Notes under the pieces: generated by a model
Seen by the model: the letters and a program-made list of their open reading frames with translations, nothing else
Database searches by the model: none
Told to the model about the DNA's origin: nothing
Origin: Eutreptiella sp. 'Long Island Sound 2002'
Lineage: Eukaryota; Euglenozoa; Euglenophyceae; Eutreptiales; Eutreptiaceae
NCBI GenBank assembly: GCA_964036045.1
Contig: OZ038380.1
Coordinates: 8,889,913 to 8,953,912, forward strand
DNA: 64,000 nucleotides
Direction: 5' to 3'
Translations under genes and position numbers: made by a program
In this document: piece by piece, positions 1 through 10,929 of the stretch
Layout: the number at the start of each line of letters is the position of its first letter
Position numbering within the stretch: the stretch's first letter is position 1

Positions 1-156
1 GTGTGCAATAATGATTTACCACAGTCCAACCATGAGTTCTGCACAAAGGCTGCATGGCCAAGACCGAGCCAGTTTTGCGGCACAGTGGCCACAATGTGGG
101 GCACAAGCAGTGAGTGCAGCATTGCCGCAGAAATTACATGGTGAGACCCCAGTTTT
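1..156 (+). repeat. Reference monomer with internal landmarks
   Basis: First full monomer, used here as the coordinate frame (numbers are monomer positions). GTGTGCAATAATG is at 1-13; CACAGTCCAACCATG at 20-34 (the C at 32 is often T, giving CCAATCATG); GCACAAAGGCTGCATGG at 41-57; AGACCGAGCCAGTTTTG at 61-77; TGGCCA at 86-91; an interrupted dyad CCACA-A-TGTGG at 89-99; GCACAA at 101-106; a second dyad TTGC-C-GCAA at 122-130; an A-rich stretch, usually A6, near 129-134; and AGACCCCAGTTTT at 144-156. This copy has GCAGAAATTACATGG where most have the A6 stretch. The consensus carries two CpGs (CCGAG and GCCGC). No CENP-B-box match (NTTCGNNNNANNCGGGN) is present on either strand of the consensus. 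Confidence 0.9.
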
Positions 157-2535
157 GTGTGCAATAATGATTTACCACAGTCCAACCATGACTTGTGCAG
201 AAAGGCTGCATGGCCAAGACCGAGCCAGTTATGGGGCACAGTGGCCACAATGTGGGGCACAAACAGCGAGTGCAGCATTGCCGCAAAAAACACATGGTGA
301 GACCCCAGTTTTGTGTGCAATAATGATTTACCACCGTCCAATCATGACTTCTGCACAAAGGCTGCATGGCCAAGACCGAGCCAGTTTTGGGGCACAGTGA
401 CCACAATGTGGGGCACAAACTGTGAGTGAAGCATTGCCGCAAAAAACACATGGTGAGACCTCAGTCTTGTGTGTAATAATGATTTACCACAGTCCAACCA
501 TGACTTCTGCACAAAGGCTGCATGGCCAAGACCGAGCCAGTTTTGGGGCACAGTGGCCACAATGTGGGGCACAAAGTGTGAGTGCAGCATTGCCGCAAAA
601 AACACACGCTGAGACCCGAGTTTTGTGTGCAATAATGATTTACCACAGTCCAACCATGACTTCTGCACAAAGGCTGCATGGCCAAGACCGAGCCAGTTTT
701 GCGGCACAGTGGCCACAATGTGGGGCACAAGCAGTGAGTGCAGCATTGCCGCAAAAATTACATGGTGAGACCCCAGTTTTGTGTGCAATAATGATTTACC
801 ACAGTCCAACCATGACTTGTGCAGAAAGGCTGCATGGCCAAGACCGAGCCAGTTATGGGGCACAGTGGCCACAATGTGGGGCACAAACTGTGAGTGCAGC
901 ATTGCCGCAAAAAACACATGGTGAGGCCCCAGTTTTGTGTGTAATAATGATTTACCACAGTCCAATCATGAGTTATGCACAAAGGCTGCATGGCCAAGAC
1001 CGAGCCAGTTTTGGGGCATAGTGGCCACAATGTGGGGCACAAACTGTGAGTGCAGCATTGCCGCAAAAAACATACGGTGAGGCCCCAGTTTTGTGTGTAA
1101 TAATGATTTACCACAGTCTAATCATGACTTCTGCACAAAAACTGCATGGCCAAGACCGAGCCAGTTTTGGGGCATAGTGGCCACAATGTGCGGCACAAAC
1201 TGTGAGTGCAGCATTGCCGCAAAAAACATACGGTGAGGCCCCAGTTTTGTGTGTAATAATGATTTACCACAGTCCAACCATGACTTCTGCACAAAAACTG
1301 AATGGCCAAGACCGAGCCAGTTTTGGGGAATAGTGGCCACAATGTGCGGCACAAACTGTGAGTGCAGCATTGCCGCAAAAAACATACGGTGAGACCCCAG
1401 TTTTGTGTGCGATAATGATTTACCACAGTCCAACCATGACTTCTGCACAAAGGCTGCATGGCCAAGACCGAGCCAGTTTTGGGGCACAGTGGCCACAATG
1501 TGGGGCACAAACTGTGAGTGCAGCATTGCCGCAAAAAACACATGGTGAGACCCCAGTTTTGTGTGTAATAATGCTTTACCACAGTCCAATCATGACTTCT
1601 GCACAAAGGCTGCATGGCCAAGACCGAGCCAGTTTTGGGGCACAGTGGCCATAATGTGGGGCACAAACTGTGAGTGCAGCATTGCCGCAAAAAACATACG
1701 TTGAGGCCCCAGTTTTGTGTGTAATAATGATTTACCACAGTCCAATCATGACTTCTGCACAAAAACTGCATGGCCAAGACCGAGCCAGTTTTGGGGCATA
1801 GTGGCCACAATGTGCGGCACAAACTGTGAGTGCAGCATTGCCGCAAAAAACATACGGTGAGACCCCAGTTTTGTGTGCAATAATGATTTACCACAGTCCA
1901 ACCATGACTTCTGCACAAAGGCTGCATGGCCAAGACCGAGCCAGTTTTGGGGCACAGTGGCCACAATGTGGGGCACAAACTGTGAGTGCAGCATTGCCGC
2001 AAAAAACACACGCTGAGACCCGAGTTTTGTGTGCAATAATGATTTACCACAGTCCAACCATGACTTCTGCACAAAGGCTGCATGGCCAAGACCGAGCCAG
2101 TTTTCGGGCACAGTGGCCACAATGTGGGGCACAAACTGTGAGTGCAGCATTGCCGCAAAAATTACATGGTGAGACCCCAGTTTTGTGTGCAATAATGATT
2201 TACCACAGTCCAACCATGACTTGTGCAGAAAGGCTGCATGGCCAAGACCGAGCCAGTTATGGGGCACAGTGGCCACAATGTGGGGCACAAACTGTGAGTG
2301 CAGCATTGCCGCAAAAAACACATGGTGAGGCCCCAGTTTTGTGTGTAATAATGATTTACCACAGTCCAATCATGAGTTATGCACAAAGGCTGCATGGCCA
2401 AGACCGAGCCAGTTTTGGGGCACAGTGGCCACAATGTGGGGCACAAACTGTGAGTGCAGCATTGCCGCAAAAAACATACGGTGAGGCCCCAGTTTTGTGT
2501 GTAATAATGATTTACCACAGTCTAATCATGACTTC
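100..2535 (+). repeat. 31-monomer-distance duplicated block, copy 1
   Basis: About 2.4 kb matches 4,936-7,371 at an offset of exactly 4,836 bases (31 monomers). Private variants shared by both copies include CCACCGTCC, GAGTGAAGC, GAGACCTCAGTC, AACTGAATGG with GGGGAATAG, GTGCGATAATG, AATGCTTTACC and CATACGTTGAGG. By eye I found only four differences, near 130, 270, 632 and 2,105. The match ends where 2,545 reads AAAAGCTGC and its partner reads AAAAACTGC. Confidence 0.88.
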
Positions 2536-4129
2536 TGCACAAAAGCTGCATGGCCAAGACCGAGCCAGCTTTGGGGCATAGTGGCCACAATGTGCGGCAC
2601 AAACTGTGAGTGCAGCATTGCCGCAAAAAACATACGGTGAGGCCCCAGTTTTGTGTGTAATAATGATTTACCACAGTCCACTCATGACTTCTGCACAAAG
2701 GCTGCATGGCCAAGACCGAGCCAGTTTTGGGGCATAGTGGCCACAATGTGGGGCACAAACTGTGAGTGCAGCATTGCCGCAAAAAAAATACGGTGAGACC
2801 CCAGTTTTGTGTGCAATAATGATTTACCACAGTCCAACCATGACTTCTGCACAAAGGCTGCATGGCCAAGACCGAGCCAGTTTTCGGGCACAGTGGCCAC
2901 AATGTGGGGCACAAACTGTGAGTGCAGCATTGCCGCAAAAATTACATGGTGAGACCCCAGTTTTGTGTGCAATAATGATTTACCACAGTCCAACCATGAC
3001 TTGTGCAGAAAGGCTGCATGGCCAAGACCGAGCCAGTTATGGGGCACAGTGGCCACAATGTGGGGCACAAACTGTGAGTGCAGCATTGCCGCAAAAAACA
3101 CATGGTGAGGCCCCAGTTTTGTGTGTAATAATGATTTACCACAGTCCAATCATGAGTTATGCACAAAGGCTGCATGGCCAAGACCGAGCCAGTTTTGGGG
3201 CACAGTGGCCACAATGTGGGGCACAAACTGTGAGTGCAGCATTGCCGCAAAAAACATACGGTGAGGCCCCAGTTTTGTGTGTAATAATGATTTACCACAG
3301 TCTAATCATGACTTCTGCACAAAAGCTGCATGGCCAAGACCGAGCCAGCTTTGGGGCATAGTGGCCACAATGTGCGGCACAAACTGTGAGTGCAGCATTG
3401 CCGCAAAAAACATACGGTGAGGCCCCAGTTTTGTGTGTAATAATGATTTACCACAGTCCACTCATGACTTCTGCACAAAGGCTGCATGGCCAAGACCGAG
3501 CCAGTTTTGGGGCATAGTGGCCACAATGTGGGGCACAAACTGTGAGTGCAGCATTGCCGCAAAAAAAATACGGTGAGACCCCAGTTTTGTGTGCAATAAT
3601 GATTTACCACAGTCCAACCATGACTTCTGCACAAAGGCTGCATGGCCAAGACCGAGCCAGTTTTCGGGCACAGTGGCCACAATGTGGGGCACAAACTGTG
3701 AGTGCAGCATTGCCGCAAAAATTACATGGTGAGACCCCAGTTTTGTGTGCAATAATGATTTACCACAGTCCAACCATGACTTGTGCAGAAAGGCTGCATG
3801 GCCAAGACCGAGCCAGTTATGGGGCACAGTGGCCACAATGTGGGGCACAAACTGTGAGTGCAGCATTGCCGCAAAAAACACATGGTGAGGCCCCAGTTTT
3901 GTGTGTAATAATGATTTACCACAGTCCAATCATGAGTTATGCACAAAGGCTGCATGGCCAAGACCGAGCCAGTTTTGGGGCACAGTGGCCACAATGTGGG
4001 GCACAAACTGTGAGTGCAGCATTGCCGCAAAAAACATACGGTGAGGCCCCAGTTTTGTGTGTAATAATGATTTACCACAGTCTAATCATGACTTCTGCAC
4101 AAAAGCTGCATGGCCAAGACCGAGCCAGT
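2023..4129 (+). repeat. 780-bp (5-monomer) higher-order tandem repeat, 2.7 identical copies
   Basis: Bases 2,023-4,129 are 2.7 copies of a five-monomer unit. Line-by-line comparison of 2,041-2,820 with 2,821-3,600, and on to 4,129, showed no difference. Each unit holds in order TTTTCGGGC, AAAATTACATGG, CTTGTGCAGAAAGG with CAGTTATGG, ATGAGTTATGCAC, CAGTCTAATCATG with AAAAGCTGC and CAGCTTTGG, CCACTCATG, and AAAAAAAATACGG. The unit stops at 4,129-4,130, where CAGCTTTGG is replaced by CAGTTTTGG. This is the most homogeneous higher-order unit in the window. Confidence 0.93.
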
Positions 4130-4940
4130 TTTGGGGCATAGTGGCCACAATGTGGGGCACAAACTGTGAGTGCAGCATTGCCGCAAAAAACATACGGTGA
4201 GGCCCCAGTTTTGTGTGTAATAATGATTTACCACAGTCCAACCATGACTTCTGCACAAAGGCTGCATGGCCAAGACCGAGCCAGTTTTGGGGCACAGTGG
4301 CCAAAATGTGGGGCACAAACTGTGAGTGCAGCATTGCCGCAAAAAACACATGGTGAGACCCCAGTTTTGTGTGTAATAATGATTTACCACAGTCCAATCA
4401 TGACTTCTGCACAAAGGCTGCATGGCCAAGACCGAGCCAGTTTTGGGGCACAGTGGCCATAATGTGGGGCACAAACTGTGAGTGCAGCATTGCCGCAAAA
4501 AACATACGGTGAGGCCCCAGTTTTGTGTGTAATAATGATTTACCACAGTCCAATCATGACTTCTGCACAAAAACTGCATGGCCAAGACCGAGCCAGTTTT
4601 GGGGCATAGTGGCCACAATGTGCGGCACAAACTGTGAGTGCAGCATTGCCGCAAAAAACATACGGTGAGACCCCAGTTTTGTGTGCAATAATGATTTACC
4701 ACAGTCCAACCATGACTTCTGCACAAAGGCTGCATGGCCAAGACCGAGCCAGTTTTGGGGCACAGTGGCCACAATGTGGGGCACAAACTGTGAGTGCAGC
4801 ATTGCCGCAAAAAACACATGTTGTGACCCCAGTTTTGTGTGTAATAATGATTTACCACAGTCCAATCATGACTTCTGCACAAAGGCTGCATGGCCAAGAC
4901 CGAGCCAGTTTTGGGGCACAGTGGCCACAATGTGGGGCAC
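3581..4940 (+). repeat. 21-monomer-distance duplicated block, copy 1
   Basis: Matches 6,857-8,216 at an offset of 3,276 bases (21 monomers). Shared private variants include CCAAAATGTGG (near 4,303 and 7,579), TGGCCATAATG (near 4,456 and 7,732) and ACATGTTGTGACC (near 4,816 and 8,092). Differences include TTTTCGGGC against TTTTGGGGC near 3,662, AAAAGCTGC against AAAAACTGC near 4,104, and AATGATTT against AATGCTTT near 4,379. The match ends where 4,941 reads AAGCAGTGAG and its partner reads AAACTGTGAG. Confidence 0.8.
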
Positions 4941-7371
4941 AAGCAGTGAGTGCAGCATTGCCGCAAAAATTACATGGTGAGACCCCAGTTTTGTGTGCAA
5001 TAATGATTTACCACAGTCCAACCATGACTTGTGCAGAAAGGCTGCATGGCCAAGACCGAGCCAGTTATGGGGCACAGTGGCCACAATGTGGGGCACAAAC
5101 AGTGAGTGCAGCATTGCCGCAAAAAACACATGGTGAGACCCCAGTTTTGTGTGCAATAATGATTTACCACCGTCCAATCATGACTTCTGCACAAAGGCTG
5201 CATGGCCAAGACCGAGCCAGTTTTGGGGCACAGTGACCACAATGTGGGGCACAAACTGTGAGTGAAGCATTGCCGCAAAAAACACATGGTGAGACCTCAG
5301 TCTTGTGTGTAATAATGATTTACCACAGTCCAACCATGACTTCTGCACAAAGGCTGCATGGCCAAGACCGAGCCAGTTTTGGGGCACAGTGGCCACAATG
5401 TGGGGCACAAAGTGTGAGTGCAGCATTGCCGCAAAAAACACACGCTGAGACCCGAGTTTTGTGTGCAAAAATGATTTACCACAGTCCAACCATGACTTCT
5501 GCACAAAGGCTGCATGGCCAAGACCGAGCCAGTTTTGCGGCACAGTGGCCACAATGTGGGGCACAAGCAGTGAGTGCAGCATTGCCGCAAAAATTACATG
5601 GTGAGACCCCAGTTTTGTGTGCAATAATGATTTACCACAGTCCAACCATGACTTGTGCAGAAAGGCTGCATGGCCAAGACCGAGCCAGTTATGGGGCACA
5701 GTGGCCACAATGTGGGGCACAAACTGTGAGTGCAGCATTGCCGCAAAAAACACATGGTGAGGCCCCAGTTTTGTGTGTAATAATGATTTACCACAGTCCA
5801 ATCATGAGTTATGCACAAAGGCTGCATGGCCAAGACCGAGCCAGTTTTGGGGCATAGTGGCCACAATGTGGGGCACAAACTGTGAGTGCAGCATTGCCGC
5901 AAAAAACATACGGTGAGGCCCCAGTTTTGTGTGTAATAATGATTTACCACAGTCTAATCATGACTTCTGCACAAAAACTGCATGGCCAAGACCGAGCCAG
6001 TTTTGGGGCATAGTGGCCACAATGTGCGGCACAAACTGTGAGTGCAGCATTGCCGCAAAAAACATACGGTGAGGCCCCAGTTTTGTGTGTAATAATGATT
6101 TACCACAGTCCAACCATGACTTCTGCACAAAAACTGAATGGCCAAGACCGAGCCAGTTTTGGGGAATAGTGGCCACAATGTGCGGCACAAACTGTGAGTG
6201 CAGCATTGCCGCAAAAAACATACGGTGAGACCCCAGTTTTGTGTGCGATAATGATTTACCACAGTCCAACCATGACTTCTGCACAAAGGCTGCATGGCCA
6301 AGACCGAGCCAGTTTTGGGGCACAGTGGCCACAATGTGGGGCACAAACTGTGAGTGCAGCATTGCCGCAAAAAACACATGGTGAGACCCCAGTTTTGTGT
6401 GTAATAATGCTTTACCACAGTCCAATCATGACTTCTGCACAAAGGCTGCATGGCCAAGACCGAGCCAGTTTTGGGGCACAGTGGCCATAATGTGGGGCAC
6501 AAACTGTGAGTGCAGCATTGCCGCAAAAAACATACGTTGAGGCCCCAGTTTTGTGTGTAATAATGATTTACCACAGTCCAATCATGACTTCTGCACAAAA
6601 ACTGCATGGCCAAGACCGAGCCAGTTTTGGGGCATAGTGGCCACAATGTGCGGCACAAACTGTGAGTGCAGCATTGCCGCAAAAAACATACGGTGAGACC
6701 CCAGTTTTGTGTGCAATAATGATTTACCACAGTCCAACCATGACTTCTGCACAAAGGCTGCATGGCCAAGACCGAGCCAGTTTTGGGGCACAGTGGCCAC
6801 AATGTGGGGCACAAACTGTGAGTGCAGCATTGCCGCAAAAAACACACGCTGAGACCCGAGTTTTGTGTGCAATAATGATTTACCACAGTCCAACCATGAC
6901 TTCTGCACAAAGGCTGCATGGCCAAGACCGAGCCAGTTTTGGGGCACAGTGGCCACAATGTGGGGCACAAACTGTGAGTGCAGCATTGCCGCAAAAATTA
7001 CATGGTGAGACCCCAGTTTTGTGTGCAATAATGATTTACCACAGTCCAACCATGACTTGTGCAGAAAGGCTGCATGGCCAAGACCGAGCCAGTTATGGGG
7101 CACAGTGGCCACAATGTGGGGCACAAACTGTGAGTGCAGCATTGCCGCAAAAAACACATGGTGAGGCCCCAGTTTTGTGTGTAATAATGATTTACCACAG
7201 TCCAATCATGAGTTATGCACAAAGGCTGCATGGCCAAGACCGAGCCAGTTTTGGGGCACAGTGGCCACAATGTGGGGCACAAACTGTGAGTGCAGCATTG
7301 CCGCAAAAAACATACGGTGAGGCCCCAGTTTTGTGTGTAATAATGATTTACCACAGTCTAATCATGACTTC
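4936..7371 (+). repeat. 31-monomer-distance duplicated block, copy 2
   Basis: Partner of 100-2,535. The two copies are separated by the 780-bp tandem repeat and further monomers. This copy has GTGCAAAAATG near 5,467 where copy 1 has GTGCAATAATG, and TTTTGGGGC near 6,938 where copy 1 has TTTTCGGGC. The low divergence suggests a recent block duplication by unequal exchange or conversion. Confidence 0.88.
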
Positions 7372-8216
7372 TGCACAAAAACTGCATGGCCAAGACCGAG
7401 CCAGTTTTGGGGCATAGTGGCCACAATGTGGGGCACAAACTGTGAGTGCAGCATTGCCGCAAAAAACATACGGTGAGGCCCCAGTTTTGTGTGTAATAAT
7501 GATTTACCACAGTCCAACCATGACTTCTGCACAAAGGCTGCATGGCCAAGACCGAGCCAGTTTTGGGGCACAGTGGCCAAAATGTGGGGCACAAACTGTG
7601 AGTGCAGCATTGCCGCAAAAAACACATGGTGAGACCCCAGTTTTGTGTGTAATAATGCTTTACCACAGTCCAATCATGACTTCTGCACAAAGGCTGCATG
7701 GCCAAGACCGAGCCAGTTTTGGGGCACAGTGGCCATAATGTGGGGCACAAACTGTGAGTGCAGCATTGCCGCAAAAAACATACGGTGAGGCCCCAGTTTT
7801 GTGTGTAATAATGATTTACCACAGTCCAATCATGACTTCTGCACAAAAACTGCATGGCCAAGACCGAGCCAGTTTTGGGGCATAGTGGCCACAATGTGCG
7901 GCACAAACTGTGAGTGCAGCATTGCCGCAAAAAACATACGGTGAGACCCCAGTTTTGTGTGCAATAATGATTTACCACAGTCCAACCATGACTTCTGCAC
8001 AAAGGCTGCATGGCCAAGACCGAGCCAGTTTTGGGGCACAGTGGCCACAATGTGGGGCACAAACTGTGAGTGCAGCATTGCCGCAAAAAACACATGTTGT
8101 GACCCCAGTTTTGTGTGTAATAATGATTTACCACAGTCCAATCATGACTTCTGCACAAAGGCTGCATGGCCAAGACCGAGCCAGTTTTGGGGCACAGTGG
8201 CCACAATGTGGGGCAC
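6857..8216 (+). repeat. 21-monomer-distance duplicated block, copy 2
   Basis: Partner of 3,581-4,940. Its left part (to 7,371) is also the right part of the 31-monomer block ending there, so this segment joins pieces with two different ancestries: up to about 7.36 kb it fits both parents, and beyond that only the 21-monomer parent. Confidence 0.78.
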
Positions 8217-10929
8217 AAACTGTGAGTGCAGCATTGCCGCAAAAAACACATGGTGAGACCCCAGTTTGGTGTGTAATAATGATTTACCACAGTCCAACCA
8301 TGACTTCTGCACAAAGGCTGCAAGGCCAAGACCGAGCCAGTTTTGGGGCACAGTGGCCACAATGTGGGGCACAAACTGTGAGTGCAGCATTGCCGCAAAA
8401 TACACATGGTTAGACCCCAGTTTTGTGTGCAATAATGATTTACCACAGTCCAACCATGACTTCTGCACAAAGGCTGCATGGCCAAGCCCGAGCCAGTTTT
8501 GGGGCACAGTGGCCACAATGTGGGGCACAAACTGTGAGTGAAGCATTGCCGCAAAAAACACATGGTGAGACCCCAGTCTTGTGTGTAATAATGATTTACC
8601 ACAGTCCAACCATGACTTCTGCACAAAGGCTGCATGGCCAAGACCGAGCCAGTTTTGGGGCACAGTGGCCACAATGTGGGGCACAAACTGTGAGTGAAGC
8701 ATTGCCGCAAAAAACACATGCTGAGACCCGAGTTTTGTGTGCAATAATGATTTACCACAGTCCAACCATGAGTTCTGCACAAAGGCTGCATGGCCAAGAC
8801 CGAGCCAGTTTTGCGGCACAGTGGCCACAATGTGGGGCACAAGCAGTGAGTGCAGCATTGCCGCAAAAATTACATGGTGAGACCCCAGTTTTGTGTGCAA
8901 TAATGATTTACCACAGTCCAAACATGACTTGTGCAGAAAGGCTGCATGGCCAAGACCGAGCCAGTTATGGGGCACAGTGGCCACAATGTGGGGCACAAAC
9001 TGTGAGTGCAGCATTGCCGCAAAAAACACATGGTGAGGCCCCAGTTTTGTGTGTAATAATGATTTACCACAGTCCAATCATAACTTATGAACAAAGGCTG
9101 CATGGCCAAGACCGAGCCAGTTTTGGGGCACAGTGGCCACAATGTGGGACACAAACAGTGAGTGCAGCATTGCCGCAAAAAACACATGGTGAGACCCCAG
9201 TTTTGTGTGCAATAATGATTTACCACCGTCCAATCATGACTTCTGCACAAAGGCTGCATGGCCAAGACCGAGCCAGTTTTGGGGCACAGTGACCACAATG
9301 TGGGGCACAAACTGTGAGTGAAGCATTGCCGCAAAAAACACATGGTGAGACCCCAGTCTTGTGTGTAATAATGATTTACCACAGTCCAACCATGACTTCT
9401 GTACAAAGGCTGCATGGCCAAGACCGAGCCAGTTTTGGGGCACAGTGGCCACAATGTGGGGCACAAAGTGTGAGTGCAGCATTGCCGCAAAAAACACACG
9501 CTGAGACCCGAGTTTTGTGTGCAATAATGATTTACCACAGTCCAACCATGACTTCTGCACAAAGGCTGCATGGCCAAGACCGAGCCAGTTTTGCGGCACA
9601 GTGGCCACAATGTGGGGCACAAGCAGTGAGTGCAGCATTGCCGCAAAAATTACATGGTGAGACCCCAGTTTTGTGTGCAATAATGATTTACCACAGTCCA
9701 ACCATGACTTGTGCAGAAAGGCTGCATGGCCAAGACCGAGCCAGTTATGGGGCACAGTGGCCACAATGTGGGGCACAAACTGTGAGTGCAGCATTGCCGC
9801 AAAAAACACATGGTGAGGCCCCAGTTTTGTGTGTAATAATGATTTACCACAGTCCAATCATGAGTTATGCACAAAGGCTGCATGGCCAAGACCGAGCCAG
9901 TTTTGGGGCACAGTGGCCACAATGTGGGGCAGAAACAGTGAGTGCAGCATTGCCGCAAAAAACACATGGTGAGACCCCAGTTTTGTGTGCAATAATGATT
10001 TACCACCGTCCAATCATGACTTCTGCACAAAGGCTGCATGGCCAAGACCGAGCCAGTTTTGGGGCACAGTGGCCACAATGTGGGGCACAAACTGTGAGTG
10101 CAGCATTGCCGCAAAAATTACATGGTGAGACCCCAGTTTTGTGTGCAATAATGATTTACCACAGTCCAACCATGACTTCTGCACAAAGGCTGCATGGCCA
10201 AGACCGAGCCAGTTTTGGGGCACAGTGGCCACAATGTGGGGCACAAACTGTGAGTGCAGCATTGCCGCAAAAATTACATGGTGAGACCCCAGTTTTGTGT
10301 GCAATAATGATTTACCACAGTCCAACCATGACTTGTGCAGAAAGGCTGCATGGCCAAGACCGAGCCAGTTATGGGGCACAGTGGCCACAATGTGGGGCAC
10401 AAACTGTGAGTGCAGCATTGCCGCAAAAAACACATGGTGAGGCCCCAGTTTTGTGTGTAATAATGATTTACCACAGTCCAATCATGAGTTATGCACAAAG
10501 GCTGCATGGCCAAGACCGAGCCAGTCTTGGGGCACAGTGGCCACAATGTGGGGCACAAACTGTGAGTGCAGCATTGCCGCAAAAAACATACGGTGAGGCC
10601 CCAGTTTTGTGTGTAATAATGATTTACCACAGTCTAATCATGACTTCTGCACAAAAACTGCATGGCCAAGACCGAGCCAGTTTTGGGGCATAGTGTCCAC
10701 AATGTGCGGCACAAACTGTGAGTGCAGCATTGCCGCAAAAAACATACGGTGAGGCCCCAGTTTTGTGTGTAATAATGATTTACCACAGTCCAACCATGAC
10801 TTCTGCACAAAAACTGAATGGCCAAGACCGAGCCAGTTTTGGGGAATAGTGGCCACAATGTGCGGCACAAACTGTGAGTGCAGCATTGCCGCAAAAAACA
10901 TACGGTGAGACCCCAGTTTTGTGTGCAAT

